20,223 nt of DNA from Lactifluus volemus (GCA_022376515.1 WTXI01000517.1:1-20223), one strand, 5' to 3'. Shown: positions 9,218 to 19,641, counted from the first letter of the stretch. Made by a program: numbers and translations. The notes: generated by a model from the letters alone, not told the origin.

Positions 9218-10487
9218 CTCTCTGCCCAAATGGAGCGTTTAGCTACACCGGGCCACCGGCCCGGGTGAAGAAGGTACTTGTCACAATGAGGATTCGCGAC
9301 CAAGTTCGCGACCGTCAAGGCGTGCTATAAGATATCTATTTAACCTGCATATGGGGCCATCAAACCCCCACATCATCTCTCTGATTGGCCCACACTCTGA
9401 GACCCGGACCTTGGTGAGACAGTGAGATATGGCTTTTTGATGCTCTTTTGTCACCTACTCTGCCACCATTCAAGCCGGTTGCGGTCAAAACTCGGTAGAT
9501 GCTCATTACCGGGCTCTATTCCACTCCCTTTTTTTTTTTGTAGCTACATAAGTAGTGTGGGTTCAGTGTAATGTGCAATTTTCAATTACTCACATCCTGT
9601 TCATAAGACATGTCACTTCAGTAGTAGTTAGCCTCTGGTAGCTCACATCACAAAATTGCTGGGTAATAGCTGTCAGTGCACCATGGTCAGATTGTCCCAT
9701 GACGAAGCTTCCATATTGGTGTTGTTTATGGTGTGTTATCACAAATGCCTTGGTGGGGACATGCAAACACCTCTGAGGAGTGAGGACTTATCACTAAGAA
9801 TCATTTCTGCTTACCTGCCTCTTACCACTTGCTAAAGTGAACAGGTGATGTAGCTAGTGATGTCAGTATTCTGGACCAATGATGCCATTACAATATTGTG
9901 ACAATCTAGCCCAAGTCTCTTGCCCAGTCTAGACTCAGTATGATGTCAATCAACTCCCATGACTCATTCCTACCAGTGGCTGTACCAATTAGTGCAGGAA
10001 TGACTAGCCTCCGTGTATAAATAACTAAAAGTGAGCTGCAGATTCTCCAGTCCCACCCTTGCCCAGAACCTGAGCTATTTCTTCACTTCAAGTGCACTTC
10101 TCTACTTGTGAACCCTCTTCCGGCCTAATAAGCCCCTCGCACCTTATCGCGCCATATCATCTTCCTCCCACTCACCCCCACCCAAACAAAGGAGGGGGCG
10201 AACAAGCTTCTCAAACAGTACATTTGCCAGAAAACAAGGACTCCGTTACAACCCAAGCCCGGACCACACACGCACATACCGAATAGGATACAAAGCAAAC
10301 TTGGGCTGGTGGAGCAAACAAGTCCCGCATACCAGATTACTCATTCGAATTAACGTTCGCGGTAGAGTTGCGAAGCGCTCCGGACGCCCGAAACGTTACG
10401 TTAAACACCTACTGCTCGCCACCCACCTAAACACCCGATTGGACCTGACGGAGCCAAGCCACCGAGGAGATCAGCTTGTACCAAACC
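9218..10487 (+). other. Probable 5' LTR and leader of the retroelement
   Basis: This 1.27-kb stretch has no gene. A TATA box at 10016-10024 and C/A-rich leader sequence precede gag. An LTR could begin near the TG at 9568, but no second LTR copy is present in the window, so neither LTR boundary can be fixed and no primer-binding site is evident. Confidence 0.4.
10016..10024 (+). promoter_or_regulatory. TATA box upstream of gag
   Basis: TATAAATAA lies about 470 bp before the gag start codon in sequence that would be the U3 part of an LTR. It is the clearest TATA element in the window. Confidence 0.5.
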
Positions 10488-11393
10488 ATGGAGCAAATCC
10501 AGCAGCAACCTCTTGGTTCGACAGTAGGCATGTCCACAGCACCAACAGCCTATACACATATCACTCTCACGGACTCTACCATCCAGCTAGGATGTGGAGG
10601 AAGCGGAGGAGAACTAGTGCCAGGACATCCCTCTGCCTCAATCGAATACGGGGAATTAAGCGGAAACCCCCCGGCCATTTTTGATGGCGAACGAACCCAT
10701 AGTGAGGCGTTTTTCCTACAATTTACCTTGTTCCGGAGGATCAACGCCAACCACCATGTAATGGTCGTCCCGTTCTATCGAGCCTTGTTGGCACTGTCGT
10801 ACATGCAAGGACCGAAAGTAGACCGTTGGATGCAAGAAAGGGTCGACGAATTAGTCCACCTCACAAATACAGGAACCAAGCTTACAGACGAAGCTCTGTG
10901 GGCAAACTTCGAACAGAAATTCTGGACGACTTTTGCTGACACGAATAAAAAAGTACGTGCCGAAATTGCCCTCTTACGGCATCAGATGAAGGGAGACGAT
11001 CTGGAAACTTATGTGTCGACGTTCGAACATCTGAGGCGAGAAGCTGGATGGGGACGCGATGAGCCAGGCACCATCGTCCTGTTTCGAGAAGGACTGAAGC
11101 ATCATCTCCACAAGGCGATCATAGAACGAGCGTGCCAGATGCCCGTCACAATGGATGATTGGCAGAGCGCCGCACGGACGGAGCAGGCGGTAAGCATCGA
11201 GTGGAAAACCGTGACGATGTACAACTCGCAAGGCGGCAAAAGAAAGCAGGGCCGCCGGCCTTCCATGGACACTGGTGTTACCGAAACGAGACCACGATTA
11301 GGCGAGGAAAGAAAGAGGCTAATCGCAGAGGGGCGTTGCTTCTTCTGCAAGGCAAAGGGACATATATCCCGTCAATGCCCAAAGAAGACATAA
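10488..11393 (+). CDS. Ty3/gypsy-like retrotransposon Gag
   Basis: This single-exon frame codes for a capsid-type Gag ending in a zinc knuckle. The start is taken as ATG 10488, in good context (ACCATGG); ATG 10476 lies four codons upstream in the same frame. The middle has the retrotransposon-gag pattern: a helical segment around FFLQFTLFRRIN, then WANFEQKFWTTFAD, then LETYVSTFEHLRREAGW. The C-terminus holds a CCHC knuckle C-x2-C-x4-H-x4-C (CFFCKAKGHISRQC), which binds RNA in this family, followed by basic residues. After the stop the same frame is open again to about 11564, so TAA at 11391 may have shortened the protein. No protease, reverse transcriptase, RNase H or integrase follows, so this copy cannot be autonomous. 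Confidence 0.85.
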   Translation: MEQIQQQPLGSTVGMSTAPTAYTHITLTDSTIQLGCGGSGGELVPGHPSASIEYGELSGNPPAIFDGERTHSEAFFLQFTLFRRINANHHVMVVPFYRALLALSYMQGPKVDRWMQERVDELVHLTNTGTKLTDEALWANFEQKFWTTFADTNKKVRAEIALLRHQMKGDDLETYVSTFEHLRREAGWGRDEPGTIVLFREGLKHHLHKAIIERACQMPVTMDDWQSAARTEQAVSIEWKTVTMYNSQGGKRKQGRRPSMDTGVTETRPRLGEERKRLIAEGRCFFCKAKGHISRQCPKKT

Positions 11394-12110
11394 AATTAAA
11401 AAAAGGTGGCGCACCAGCAAGCCTCAGAAACCCGCTTTCCACGGGCATCGTCAAGGTATGGATGGAGGGGAAAGAAGCTGGGACAGGACAAAACCTGACA
11501 GGGATAAAAGGAACGACCGAGGAAGCGACGAGTGTGGAAAACATGTATATTAGCCGTATCTGAGTCGTGCAATGGAACTACCTTTCGGGATTTCCAGCGC
11601 GAGAAACGGTTATAACATGGCACAGTGGCGCATCGGGGGCCACTTAAGGGTCTACATGGAAGCAGAAGTCCCTCAAAAAGATTGGCATCCCTACGAGTCG
11701 AAATGCTCGTGATTCACAAACACTCGCACTGGCCAAATATCACGCACGTGACCTGGGGTTGCGAGCAGCGCCCATAAGAAGTTGTATGCTCGATTCTAAT
11801 CCCAAAATTGGGCTGGTTGGAATAAGTCCAAAAGGCCATAACCTTTGTACCGGGTGTAATACAGCATTCAACTGGCTCTGGGCCATACTATCCTAACAGT
11901 GACCGTTGTGAGTCTTGGCTCGAGTGACGGTTGACCCGCCATATTATTCCGCCATAGGCCTATCCACAGAGTTACAGTCTTCGTCAACAAAGATAGTACA
12001 AGCATAGAATAAGTTAGAAGAGAGCCTCAGCAACCCATATAGCTTAAACCCACTAGCTTTGCTCAGAGCCCGCGGCCCGATCTGCGGACCGTCGTACCGG
12101 ATATGTCACC
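11394..12110. other. Gap between gag and the ERT1-like gene
   Basis: There is no recognisable protein in either direction. The first 170 bp are open in the gag frame (basic, Asp/Arg-rich) and are probably the former gag tail. Beyond that I see no protease or reverse transcriptase motif and no copy of upstream LTR sequence. The 3' end of the retroelement cannot be located. The right part presumably includes the 3' untranslated region of the minus-strand gene ending at 12111. Confidence 0.5.
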
Positions 12111-14214
12111 TCAACACCGGATGAAGTTACCTACAATCATGAGTGGAATTCCCAACGTGTCTCGTCGAATCGTAAATGAGAAGCAGCAGTTTATAAAACC
12201 TTCCTCGTTTGGGGCGGTGCCTAGCATACCGTGTCCTGGGGAGACCGCACCAGAACCCCGTGTAACCGCAGGCTTGAATCGCAACACGCATGAGGTCAAC
12301 ACCGCCTTCTGCGTCGAGTCGAATGCAACGTTTCCATATTTCTAGTCCCAAAATCACGTTAAATTATTCAAGGAGATGAGGGGAGCGCACACACCTCCCA
12401 ATAGTTCACGGCCGACTCCTCTGCCATGAGTTCGTAGATACAGAGCCTCCCCTATTGAGAGGAAGCATCTCAGAGAGGTTAATGGGGTAGGCCCAGGAAA
12501 ACTCACATCTCGAAGCATGTATCCCTCTACGCCGACCAACTCCGCAAACTCACAATTTCCCTTGTAGATCTCACCAGTCCTACGCCAAAGGCACGCAGGT
12601 ATACCCATGCAAGAGAAGACACGGTCGTAATCTAGCATCATACGCTCGAAAGCTTCCTCGATGAATACCAAATCCTTAATAAAAAATGTAAGTTAATCGA
12701 TGATATGCCCAAGAGATGTATGCACACCATATCGCGTAATGACTGCGCCATTGCCTATTGTGTATAATCAGAATAGTGTCCATTATTAGCAGTTCTATGT
12801 TGCTTACGCGGAACTTGGGTCGCAATACTGATAGAGGTTGCAAGATCTGCTGTTTTGATTCCTGTGACACACTACGAGACCGCAACATCAACAGCAGACA
12901 CCTCTAACGATGGAACTCGACATACTTGCAGTCCATCCAACGTGATAGCCGCGCGTAACCTTTCACATAATTATACGGCTTCAACAATCCGGCCTCGTAC
13001 TTGGCTCGAATCACGCGCTTTAGCCGTTCACCACGTGTTCCTGGTGCAGGATCCGCCGCCGTGAGGAGGAATTTCTCGGCCAAGCTTGCGCTAGGGAGAA
13101 CTGGTGGGACAAGATCGACATATCGTTGCAGAAGGTCGTTGACTTGCGGTTGCGGTTGTTGCCCAGGAGAGGTCGAGGACTCTGGAATGGTACCGTCGCT
13201 GCCAGCAGGGGGCGGGGGGATCGCACCGGATACGTCAGGTTCTGCGCTTGCAAAGGCATCTGCGTTCACAGTCCCCCCAGTGAAGAATGCCTGTTCATCG
13301 AGGGTCTCGAGGAAGTCGCTTGCGTCATGTGAGGCCATGGTCACAGGACGGATAGAAAACACGTGACTTACGAGAGGCTTGAGAACTCTCGACCAAATGT
13401 CTCCAGAGGATACAAGTACGCGTTCTGCGAGGCTGGAAAGCCTGGCCAGCTAGATGCAGCGGGAGTGGCGGCGGCGGGGGTGGTGGCGGTGGCGGTGTAA
13501 GGAGTCGTGGGCGCTGCGTGCACGGTCAAGGCAATCAACATGTAGGTCACGAGGCACAATTCAAGAAGAATAGAAATAGAGTTTCCAACTGCCGACAGAA
13601 AAGTTCGAGATGCATAATATCAATCACGCAAACAACATCCATGTCACGAGTCAAAGCTCCGGTAGCGTGGACAGGAACGAAGGGAGAGGCCAAAAAAAAA
13701 AGAGACGTACCTGGGGCGCTCACTTGTGCCGCCGTGGGTGCCGTCGTCGTCATCGTTTGGCCTTGCTTAGGCTGTCTGCTTTCGTCATGACAAAGGTGGC
13801 CAATTTCGCGTTTGATGCTAACAATGTGCGTGAGTAAGGTCGGTATTCCTCCCATCGTCCACTCCGCCGTGGACCGCAGACGAGTGAGGCGCGCATGAGC
13901 GACACCTCAGACCACCACACAAGATAGAGACGCTGCTGGATATAGACACGCCGTAGAGAGTGGCACTCACCATCGCTGACATGGCCGACCTTCATCGCAA
14001 GTCATATGACTGCGTCGGCAGTACAAACAGGCATGGTTCACCTTGCGCCGCTTCGCTGCTTTTGATGTACGCTTCTTGCTGTCACCAGAAATCCGTCGTC
14101 GTCTTCATGATCTCTTGTCATATCTTCTAGTGTAGATGTCATCGTGGTGGTCAAAAGTGAGGCCGGGGTCATGTCGGATGTATTGGTGGGGCTGGCAAAG
14201 ACGGTCGAGTCCAT
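12111..14214 (-). CDS. ERT1/AcuK-type Zn2Cys6-PAS transcription factor
   Basis: Nine exons: 14214-13971, 13817-13711, 13513-13372, 13318-12926, 12871-12808, 12754-12728, 12674-12507, 12451-12395, 12341-12111, about 477 residues. A basic stretch (KKRTSKAAKRRK) precedes the cluster CLYCRRSHMTC...RPCQRC...GHLC, near residues 63-91, which binds zinc and DNA. A linker with YARLSRWMD and SQESKQQILQPLSVLRPKF leads to a C-terminal PAS-like domain from residue 326: IPACLWRRTGEIYKGN, ELMAEESAVNYW, AVLTSCVLR, CCFSFTIRRD, MIVGNFIRC. Known relatives (yeast Ert1, Aspergillus AcuK, Gsm1) control gluconeogenesis and respiratory carbon use; the same role here is inferred. From the zinc cluster on, all phases agree. 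Exon 1 is one base short: ATG 14214 and the basic stretch are in different frames, with the break near 14090. Intron 2 (197 nt) is unusually long and might hide another exon. Confidence 0.88.
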
Positions 14215-15994
14215 TGTTGAGAGACAGTGGTGCCCAAAGTATAAAAGAGGGACAATCAGTTGCGTTGACTGAGTATAAGCAAGGCACAGACACGAATGTT
14301 TGGAAAGTGTGTGTCGTGCAGGTGGGACACCGGTCGTCGACTCGGGCCAGTCATCACTGTCTATATTCAGTATCACCCGAGGACAGTTATGTAATACGTC
14401 CATCAACATCGGGTGAAACCGCTCAACGCCCGCGGATGATTTCCTCCCAACTAACTGGTACCAGTGGCGAGCGACGGTTTCGTATAATAGGATTCGTTAG
14501 TCACGGCTTAACTCTGAAGGTACAAACCTTTTGAAATCTTCACCGCGGGGTGCGAGATCAATCTGACTTTTACGGCGGCAATGATTGACAACGTGGGCTG
14601 CGCGTCAGAATCTTTTCAAGGGTCGCTGGGGAAATAGTCAAAGTAGAATCGAAATCGAAGAAAACGAATCGGATTTGGCATTCTTAATCTGACGTTATCC
14701 GGAAGGTGAGATCGGGTGTCAGTATGAAACCAAGGCCGGAAACATAGACCGGCACTGGTGTTATGGTCTATGGTGGGATGTTCCGCGCCAAGCCGACATC
14801 CGAGCGAGCGCCCCGTAGCAGCTTCAAGGGTGAGACAAGTGGGATCAGAATGTCTTCTCTTGATGCCAGCTCATATCCATAGCGTAATGCACTGCCATTG
14901 GCTACATCATCTGGGCATTCCGACAACCCTACGGCTCGGACCTTGGGGTTAGTGAAACGCAAACGGCGTGAAGGATTTTCTCAAGGCATGAGTGGGCCGT
15001 GACTAGGTCTACACCGCCAAGCGAAGAGATAGATGGAACAGGTAGATTCATGTGTCTTGTTTGGTGAGCACGGACGATAGATACAGGATGAACTACCCAG
15101 AGGAAGGGCAAGGATTGCGATGGGTTGTGATGACAGCACAACCAATAGTGGCGCTGGAATAAATTAGGGCTCGACCTTAGTATACCAGAGGAGCGTGTCG
15201 CGCGTCAGGTCGAGGATCAACACCGTATCGGAAGTTTTAGGAACGCAAACAAGCCGCATGTGGATATCATTTAGTTATTTCTTCTCAACGTATTCACCCG
15301 ACTATACGTGAGGGATTCCAACACTGAATCTCAGCTGCACGTCTAATCGGATTTTCATCGGATTGATTGTCAAAAAGGTCGGACGTTGACATCATCAACT
15401 GACTGATGTCCGCAACGTGGCATCATGTCAACGCTGTCACCTGTTGTTGTCCTGGGAAAGAAGTAACCTTCCACTAGAAACATGCACCATCGTATAATCG
15501 TGGTCGTGGTCGTGAGATTGGATCTGTGTGTTTAAATCGTCTTGTTTCCGGGATCATATGTTAGCCCGAGTGAGTTATCACGAGATAGTTGGTCAAAAGT
15601 CTGGTTGCGTGCATAGGAACTGAGAAAGGGACTCGGTTTAGATGTGGGGGATCAACCAGATAGTAGTTTCGACAAAACCCAGAGGCCAGAACAGCCATCG
15701 AGGATGGGGCAATGGGCGTGCGGAACCCTTCGGGTACATCTCTGTCACGGAGGATTCGGAAATTGTCATTCGGACTTTCCGTCCCATTCGGAAGTAGGGC
15801 TAGAGCAATGGATTTTGTTGTTTCATCTATCGTTGTTTGAGCTGTCAGAATGATCCCCTTGGAATTGGGACCATCACGAACAATCCGGTCAGCAGACGAG
15901 AAGTCCTAACACACTCGACCAGGTATAATGAGGAGTAAAATGCGATATATAGCAAAAAAGGACGAAAATCAAGTTGTGACAATATACACTGCTG
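14215..15994. other. Intergenic region upstream of the ERT1-like gene
   Basis: This 1.8-kb interval has no credible gene on either strand; the open stretches are short and unlike any family I know. It should contain the promoter of the regulator (right of 14214) and the 3' untranslated region of PEX3 (left of 15995). A short inverted repeat, GTTGACAT at 15385-15392 and ATGTCAAC at 15425-15432, is present; its meaning is unknown. A long promoter would fit a regulated transcription factor. Confidence 0.5.
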
Positions 15995-17971
15995 TTACCG
16001 GAAATGGTCCCCATAATTTGAGTATATAATTGCCGCGAAGCCTGCCACCTCGTGTAAATCTGACAAACACTGAGGGAATAAAGTTAGCATGCATCGTTCC
16101 CCGGATGAAATGCCGCAACAGGAAAACACGCACGTCAACGAGTTCGTTGGGCAAGCCGTTGAGTGCGAGACTGCTCCATCTTGCGAGACCTGGTAGCACA
16201 CCCGCGGTGCGCAGCCGGACCTCACCTTCTTCCCTCTCGTCACCGACGAAAACATTTTGGGAGAGACCATCGATCAGTAAACTCGTAGCCCGATCCAGCG
16301 CGCGCTCAAGGACGAGAGCGAAGTCAGGTGATGTCAATAGTTCACGAGTCTCCTCCAGTAGCGCCGTGAAAGCAGGCTCGTGGGTATCGCTGTGCGCCAA
16401 GGGAAACCCGCCCCGATTGAGGAGACGTGAGAGCGCTGAAGAAGTCGGCGGAAGTAGAGTGGAGAGAAAGCTAGACGGATGATGTCATGGATTTGAAAGC
16501 AGCGGTTAAGTCAGTGACATACTTGATTCTACGTTCGGTACCTTCAAATGTGATCTCATGCTCAACGCGCCGCCGGACGTCGCTTATGAGCCTATGCAAC
16601 TCGATGACGCCAATTTTATTTTTCAACGACACGCTGGATGACACCCGTGAACGCCATTCAGGAGTGAGAGCAGAGCACTTACCCTTCAAACACTTCTTCA
16701 ACACCTCTACGCACACGCTCGCCAACATCCTTCCAACCGACATTCAGGATCCACCAACTAAGAGTTAGGAACTTGCGTTCGGTCTCCACATCTATGCCTT
16801 CACGCCATATTCCTTCTTCGGAGCCAGGAAGCGAAGCCTCTATATCATGTAAGCGCGTCGGGTCGACGGGAGGGGATAGTATCGATGGTAAGGAAAGGTC
16901 GTATTGGCGTCGTAAGCGCGCCTCTTCTTCACGTTCGAATTGTATCACGGATTGGATGTATTTATATCGACCAAGGAGGGAAAGTTGGATATGAGTGAAA
17001 AGAGTTAGAAGGGTGATAGAGTAGAGAACGGTAAGCGTCCTTGTTACAGCTACGGGGGTCGAGAGGTCAGGGACCGACTTGGTTTCTGAGGTAGATAGAA
17101 GAACAGGCGTACTAAGCATTTTAACCTCTCTCCAGAGTTCTGCCTTGCTTCTCGACGAGGAACTTGGCTGGGAGGCAGACAAGTCGGTCTACGACGATGA
17201 ATGCATCAGAATTGCTTATTTGGGTTGAACAGCTGCGCGCTCACGAGAACAGAATCGTCATTACCGCTGACCACCGAGCTCGACACGCCCGATTCCGACT
17301 GTGCCTTGAGTTCAAGGAGAGAAGCCGAGAGAACCGACGAGGTTCTCTGCCTCCCCAATGATGACGCTTCTGCAAGTTGTGGTGTACGACCAGGGGGTTG
17401 CGGCGCCTCAACAGTCGGCTCCATCGATTGTAGGACCTCAGGTTGTGGAGAGACCGAAAGAAATGATGCAGAGCTAGTTTCTGATTGTGCGTCCGACGAT
17501 GGTACGAGTTCTACGCTGGATTCGAGGGACACTGTCGAAGCCGCTGGTGGGGAATGCTGGGGCTCTAGAGGCACGGTTTGTCTCTCTTCAGCAACCTGAG
17601 CACTTTGCTGCATCTTTGAAGCGCGTGAGAGGGACTGGAGCTCGGCTATCAGCGCCTCGACGTCCATCTCGTCCAGCATGTGCTTGCTGAGCAAAGGCAT
17701 GTATGTCATGACTGTGAATGAGATATCCTGGATATTCTGCTGAAATCGTTTACGCATGCTACGCAGAATAAATAGTCAGATAGAGAAAAGTGTGCAAACT
17801 GGTCTGCACGTACTTTTCCCTTGCTACTCGCTGCTCTAGGATGCGATTGCTCATGTCTGCCATCCGTGCGGAAGCATACTGGCCAAGCAGATATAAACCC
17901 CCGACGATGCCTGCAGTTCGTACTAGTTTCACGCGTCGTTCGTATACATAGTTTGATATCGAATTCAGCAT
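15995..17971 (-). CDS. PEX3: Peroxin-3, peroxisomal membrane biogenesis factor
   Basis: Six exons (17971-17814, 17758-17245, 17188-16683, 16633-16523, 16470-16134, 16069-15995) give an intact 566-residue protein. Pex3 anchors in the peroxisomal or ER membrane and docks Pex19 to insert membrane proteins. The N-terminus (NYVYERRVKLVRTAGIVGG) has the short membrane anchor at about residues 17-33, followed by RKRFQQNIQDISFTV. An acidic, Ser/Pro-rich insert covers roughly residues 100-225. Then come the hydrophobic TLTVLYSITLLTLFTHIQL, GRYKYIQSV, RRRVEHEITFEGTERRINF, LLTSPDFALVLE and LARWSSLALNGLPNELVD. The end is AAIIYSNYGDHFR. All splice phases agree. The protein is longer than yeast Pex3 (441 aa), partly through the insert. 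It lies 166 bp downstream of the uL15m gene in the same orientation. Confidence 0.95.
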
Positions 17972-18137
17972 GATCACTGAGTGAAGGAAGAGAACATCAA
18001 GTGGCAGGTGTACAAGGCGACGGCGTAACGCTGTTTGCCTTGAACAGAGCACGTGCTAACTCACACTCCCGCGAACAAATTGCAATAACGGACGATGCAA
18101 GTCGAGAAGTGTATGTGGAAGTATAATTAACTCATGT

Positions 18138-19086
18138 CTATCTTTTAGCAAACTCTTCACGTTTAAATCGCGTCAGCTGTTCAGAGAGCTGTCTCCACCG
18201 TTCCTGCACAATAGGCATTTTGGCAATGCTCTGGGGTGCCAAGTAGCCACGATTCCTCCAGTTGGTATACCATTCTAAAGATCCACTCAGTACATGACGT
18301 AGTCGATCAGGGAAAGGAAACAGACCGATATCTTGGCGACGCGTTGGCGCTGCATCAACGCGGTCTGTGCGTCCTTTCACACAATCATACAGGGACAGGC
18401 GGTTGTAGTATCTGCAACGTACGGTGCCGCCGAGTTTCTCGACGGCCTTGATGGCAGACTTTGACGCACGAGAAGGGGTGATGTGTATGGGTACTTTAAG
18501 GTATTCTGCGCCCTAGATAAGTCGGCGCGGTAAGAGACAATTGAAATCAGAGACGGAGAGATGTCGTACATCACTCAGCAGTTTGACACCGTCATGGGCG
18601 TTATGTATGCACCCGCTCAGTACCAGTTCCCTTGCAGTGATGGGCTTTTCGGGTGACGACGTCAGTCGTCCCTGCTCAATCCAATGAGCTATTCGGTCAA
18701 GGTTTACGGGGGCATATGTTTTGCCGCTAATACTGCATATAAAAGGCATCAATGCGTTGCACTTCGCGCCACGGAACAGCACGCACGAATTGGTGAAACC
18801 CTTCTTGGGAAAGAGTTTTGAAATAGTGGTCTGGCCACCCTCGAAGCCTGCCTTGGGCTTTCCATTTCCTGACCGCGCCTTCTGGCCTTTATGTCCGCGT
18901 CCAGAGGTCTTGCCTAGACCAGAGCTACGGCCACGACCAAGGCGTTTTTGCTCCGCGGGTTATGAAAACAATGTTGATTTATATGGTCACAAGAAGAACT
19001 TACTGTGTGGCGAGAGCCCGCCGATGGATGGAGGTTGAATCAGGTGGACGCGGGTACTGGACGGCGGCAGCCGCCGACATCGACAT
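18138..19086 (-). CDS. MRPL10: Mitochondrial large-subunit ribosomal protein uL15m
   Basis: Five exons (19086-19004, 18950-18787, 18732-18570, 18512-18326, 18274-18138) code for about 244 residues. It is a structural protein of the mitochondrial large ribosomal subunit. The glycine/arginine-rich uL15 signature is clear: [20 protein letters not shown] across the first junction, then [77 protein letters not shown] and [19 protein letters not shown]. Phases agree from LHPSAG to the stop TAG. The start ATG 19086 is in a different frame from LHPSAG: one base is missing near 19045, at GATTC, where GATTTC would join the halves. The basic, Ala-rich beginning could be a mitochondrial presequence. It shares a 66-bp divergent start region with the gene at 19153. 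Confidence 0.9.
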
Positions 19087-19152
19087 GGTCGGAGTCAAAT
19101 GAAACGACGAGCAAGTCGCCGGCAATGTCCGGAACAACCTCATTCACGCACA
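19087..19152. promoter_or_regulatory. Compact bidirectional promoter
   Basis: Only 66 bp separate the start codons of the uL15m gene (minus) and the small membrane-protein gene (plus). No TATA box is seen. Both 5' untranslated regions must be very short, or transcription starts lie inside the partner gene. Both genes probably have mitochondrial products, so joint control is plausible. Confidence 0.6.
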
Positions 19153-19641
19153 ATGGTGAGTCCGTAATACGCCAGCTCACCGAGTCCACTTTGTTAAACC
19201 TGGCTGTATCTTGAAGGGCGGTGGTGCCAGATATCCATATCCAAAGGAAGTGTGGTCTCCAGCAGGTACATAGCTTCAACTCGGACTGTCACTTCTACGC
19301 ACGTACACATCTTCACCACTAACTACAGGTGGCTGGTGGACGCGGCCATCAAATTGGAAGACAATACCGCTATCATGTTTGCAGGAATAATTGGGGTATC
19401 ATACGGTGTCTGGACCGTCAGCGCAGAGAAAGAAGTGAGCTCTTACTTGCTTTGACCCCCACCGCCGCATAGTGAGCCATGGGTTTTCAGTATCGCTACA
19501 ATGAACCAATCCGCCCCATTCCCTCAATGCGAGTACGTCTGGCACATTCTACATTCATCTCATCTGACCTCCAGTGACATTAACTTCTTCTCATAGTGGA
19601 CCAAGCAGTACCGGAGACCGCCGAGCAGACAAAGAGAGTGA
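19153..19641 (+). CDS. Small single-span membrane protein, probably mitochondrial
   Basis: Five exons (19153-19155, 19217-19265, 19329-19434, 19491-19532, 19597-19641) code for about 81 residues. The start codon alone forms the coding part of exon 1; the second exon begins GGGARYPYPKEVWSPAG. It continues GWWTRPSNWK, then a single hydrophobic segment (NTAIMFAGIIGVSYGVW), SAEKEYRYNEPIRPIP and a final WTKQY. The RYPYPKEVWSP...GGWW pattern resembles small conserved fungal proteins that I associate with the mitochondrial inner membrane, possibly a complex I accessory subunit; that functional guess is weak. Exon 3 changes frame between NWK and NTAI: one base is missing near 19358, in GGAAGACAATACC. 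The other phases agree. It is divergent from the uL15m gene. Confidence 0.65.

Noticed and set aside
11159..11563. Overlapping frame that could be a frameshifted protease following Gag
   Set aside because: It lacks the aspartic protease DSG motif and any reverse transcriptase motif; most of it is gag read in another frame.
12904..13366. Plus-strand open frames opposite the ERT1-like gene
   Set aside because: The minus strand here holds conserved residues (EKFLLTAADP, YNYVKGYARLSRWMD) in phase with neighbouring exons, so the plus-strand frames are antisense artefacts.
15385..15432. 8-bp inverted repeat as a hairpin terminator or operator
   Set aside because: Arms are short and the spacer is 32 bp; such pairs arise often by chance in 1.8 kb.
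19040..19279. 79-codon minus-strand frame upstream of uL15m as an alternative N-terminus
   Set aside because: It stops with TGA immediately before the conserved LHPSAG and overlaps conserved exon 2 of the divergent plus-strand gene.
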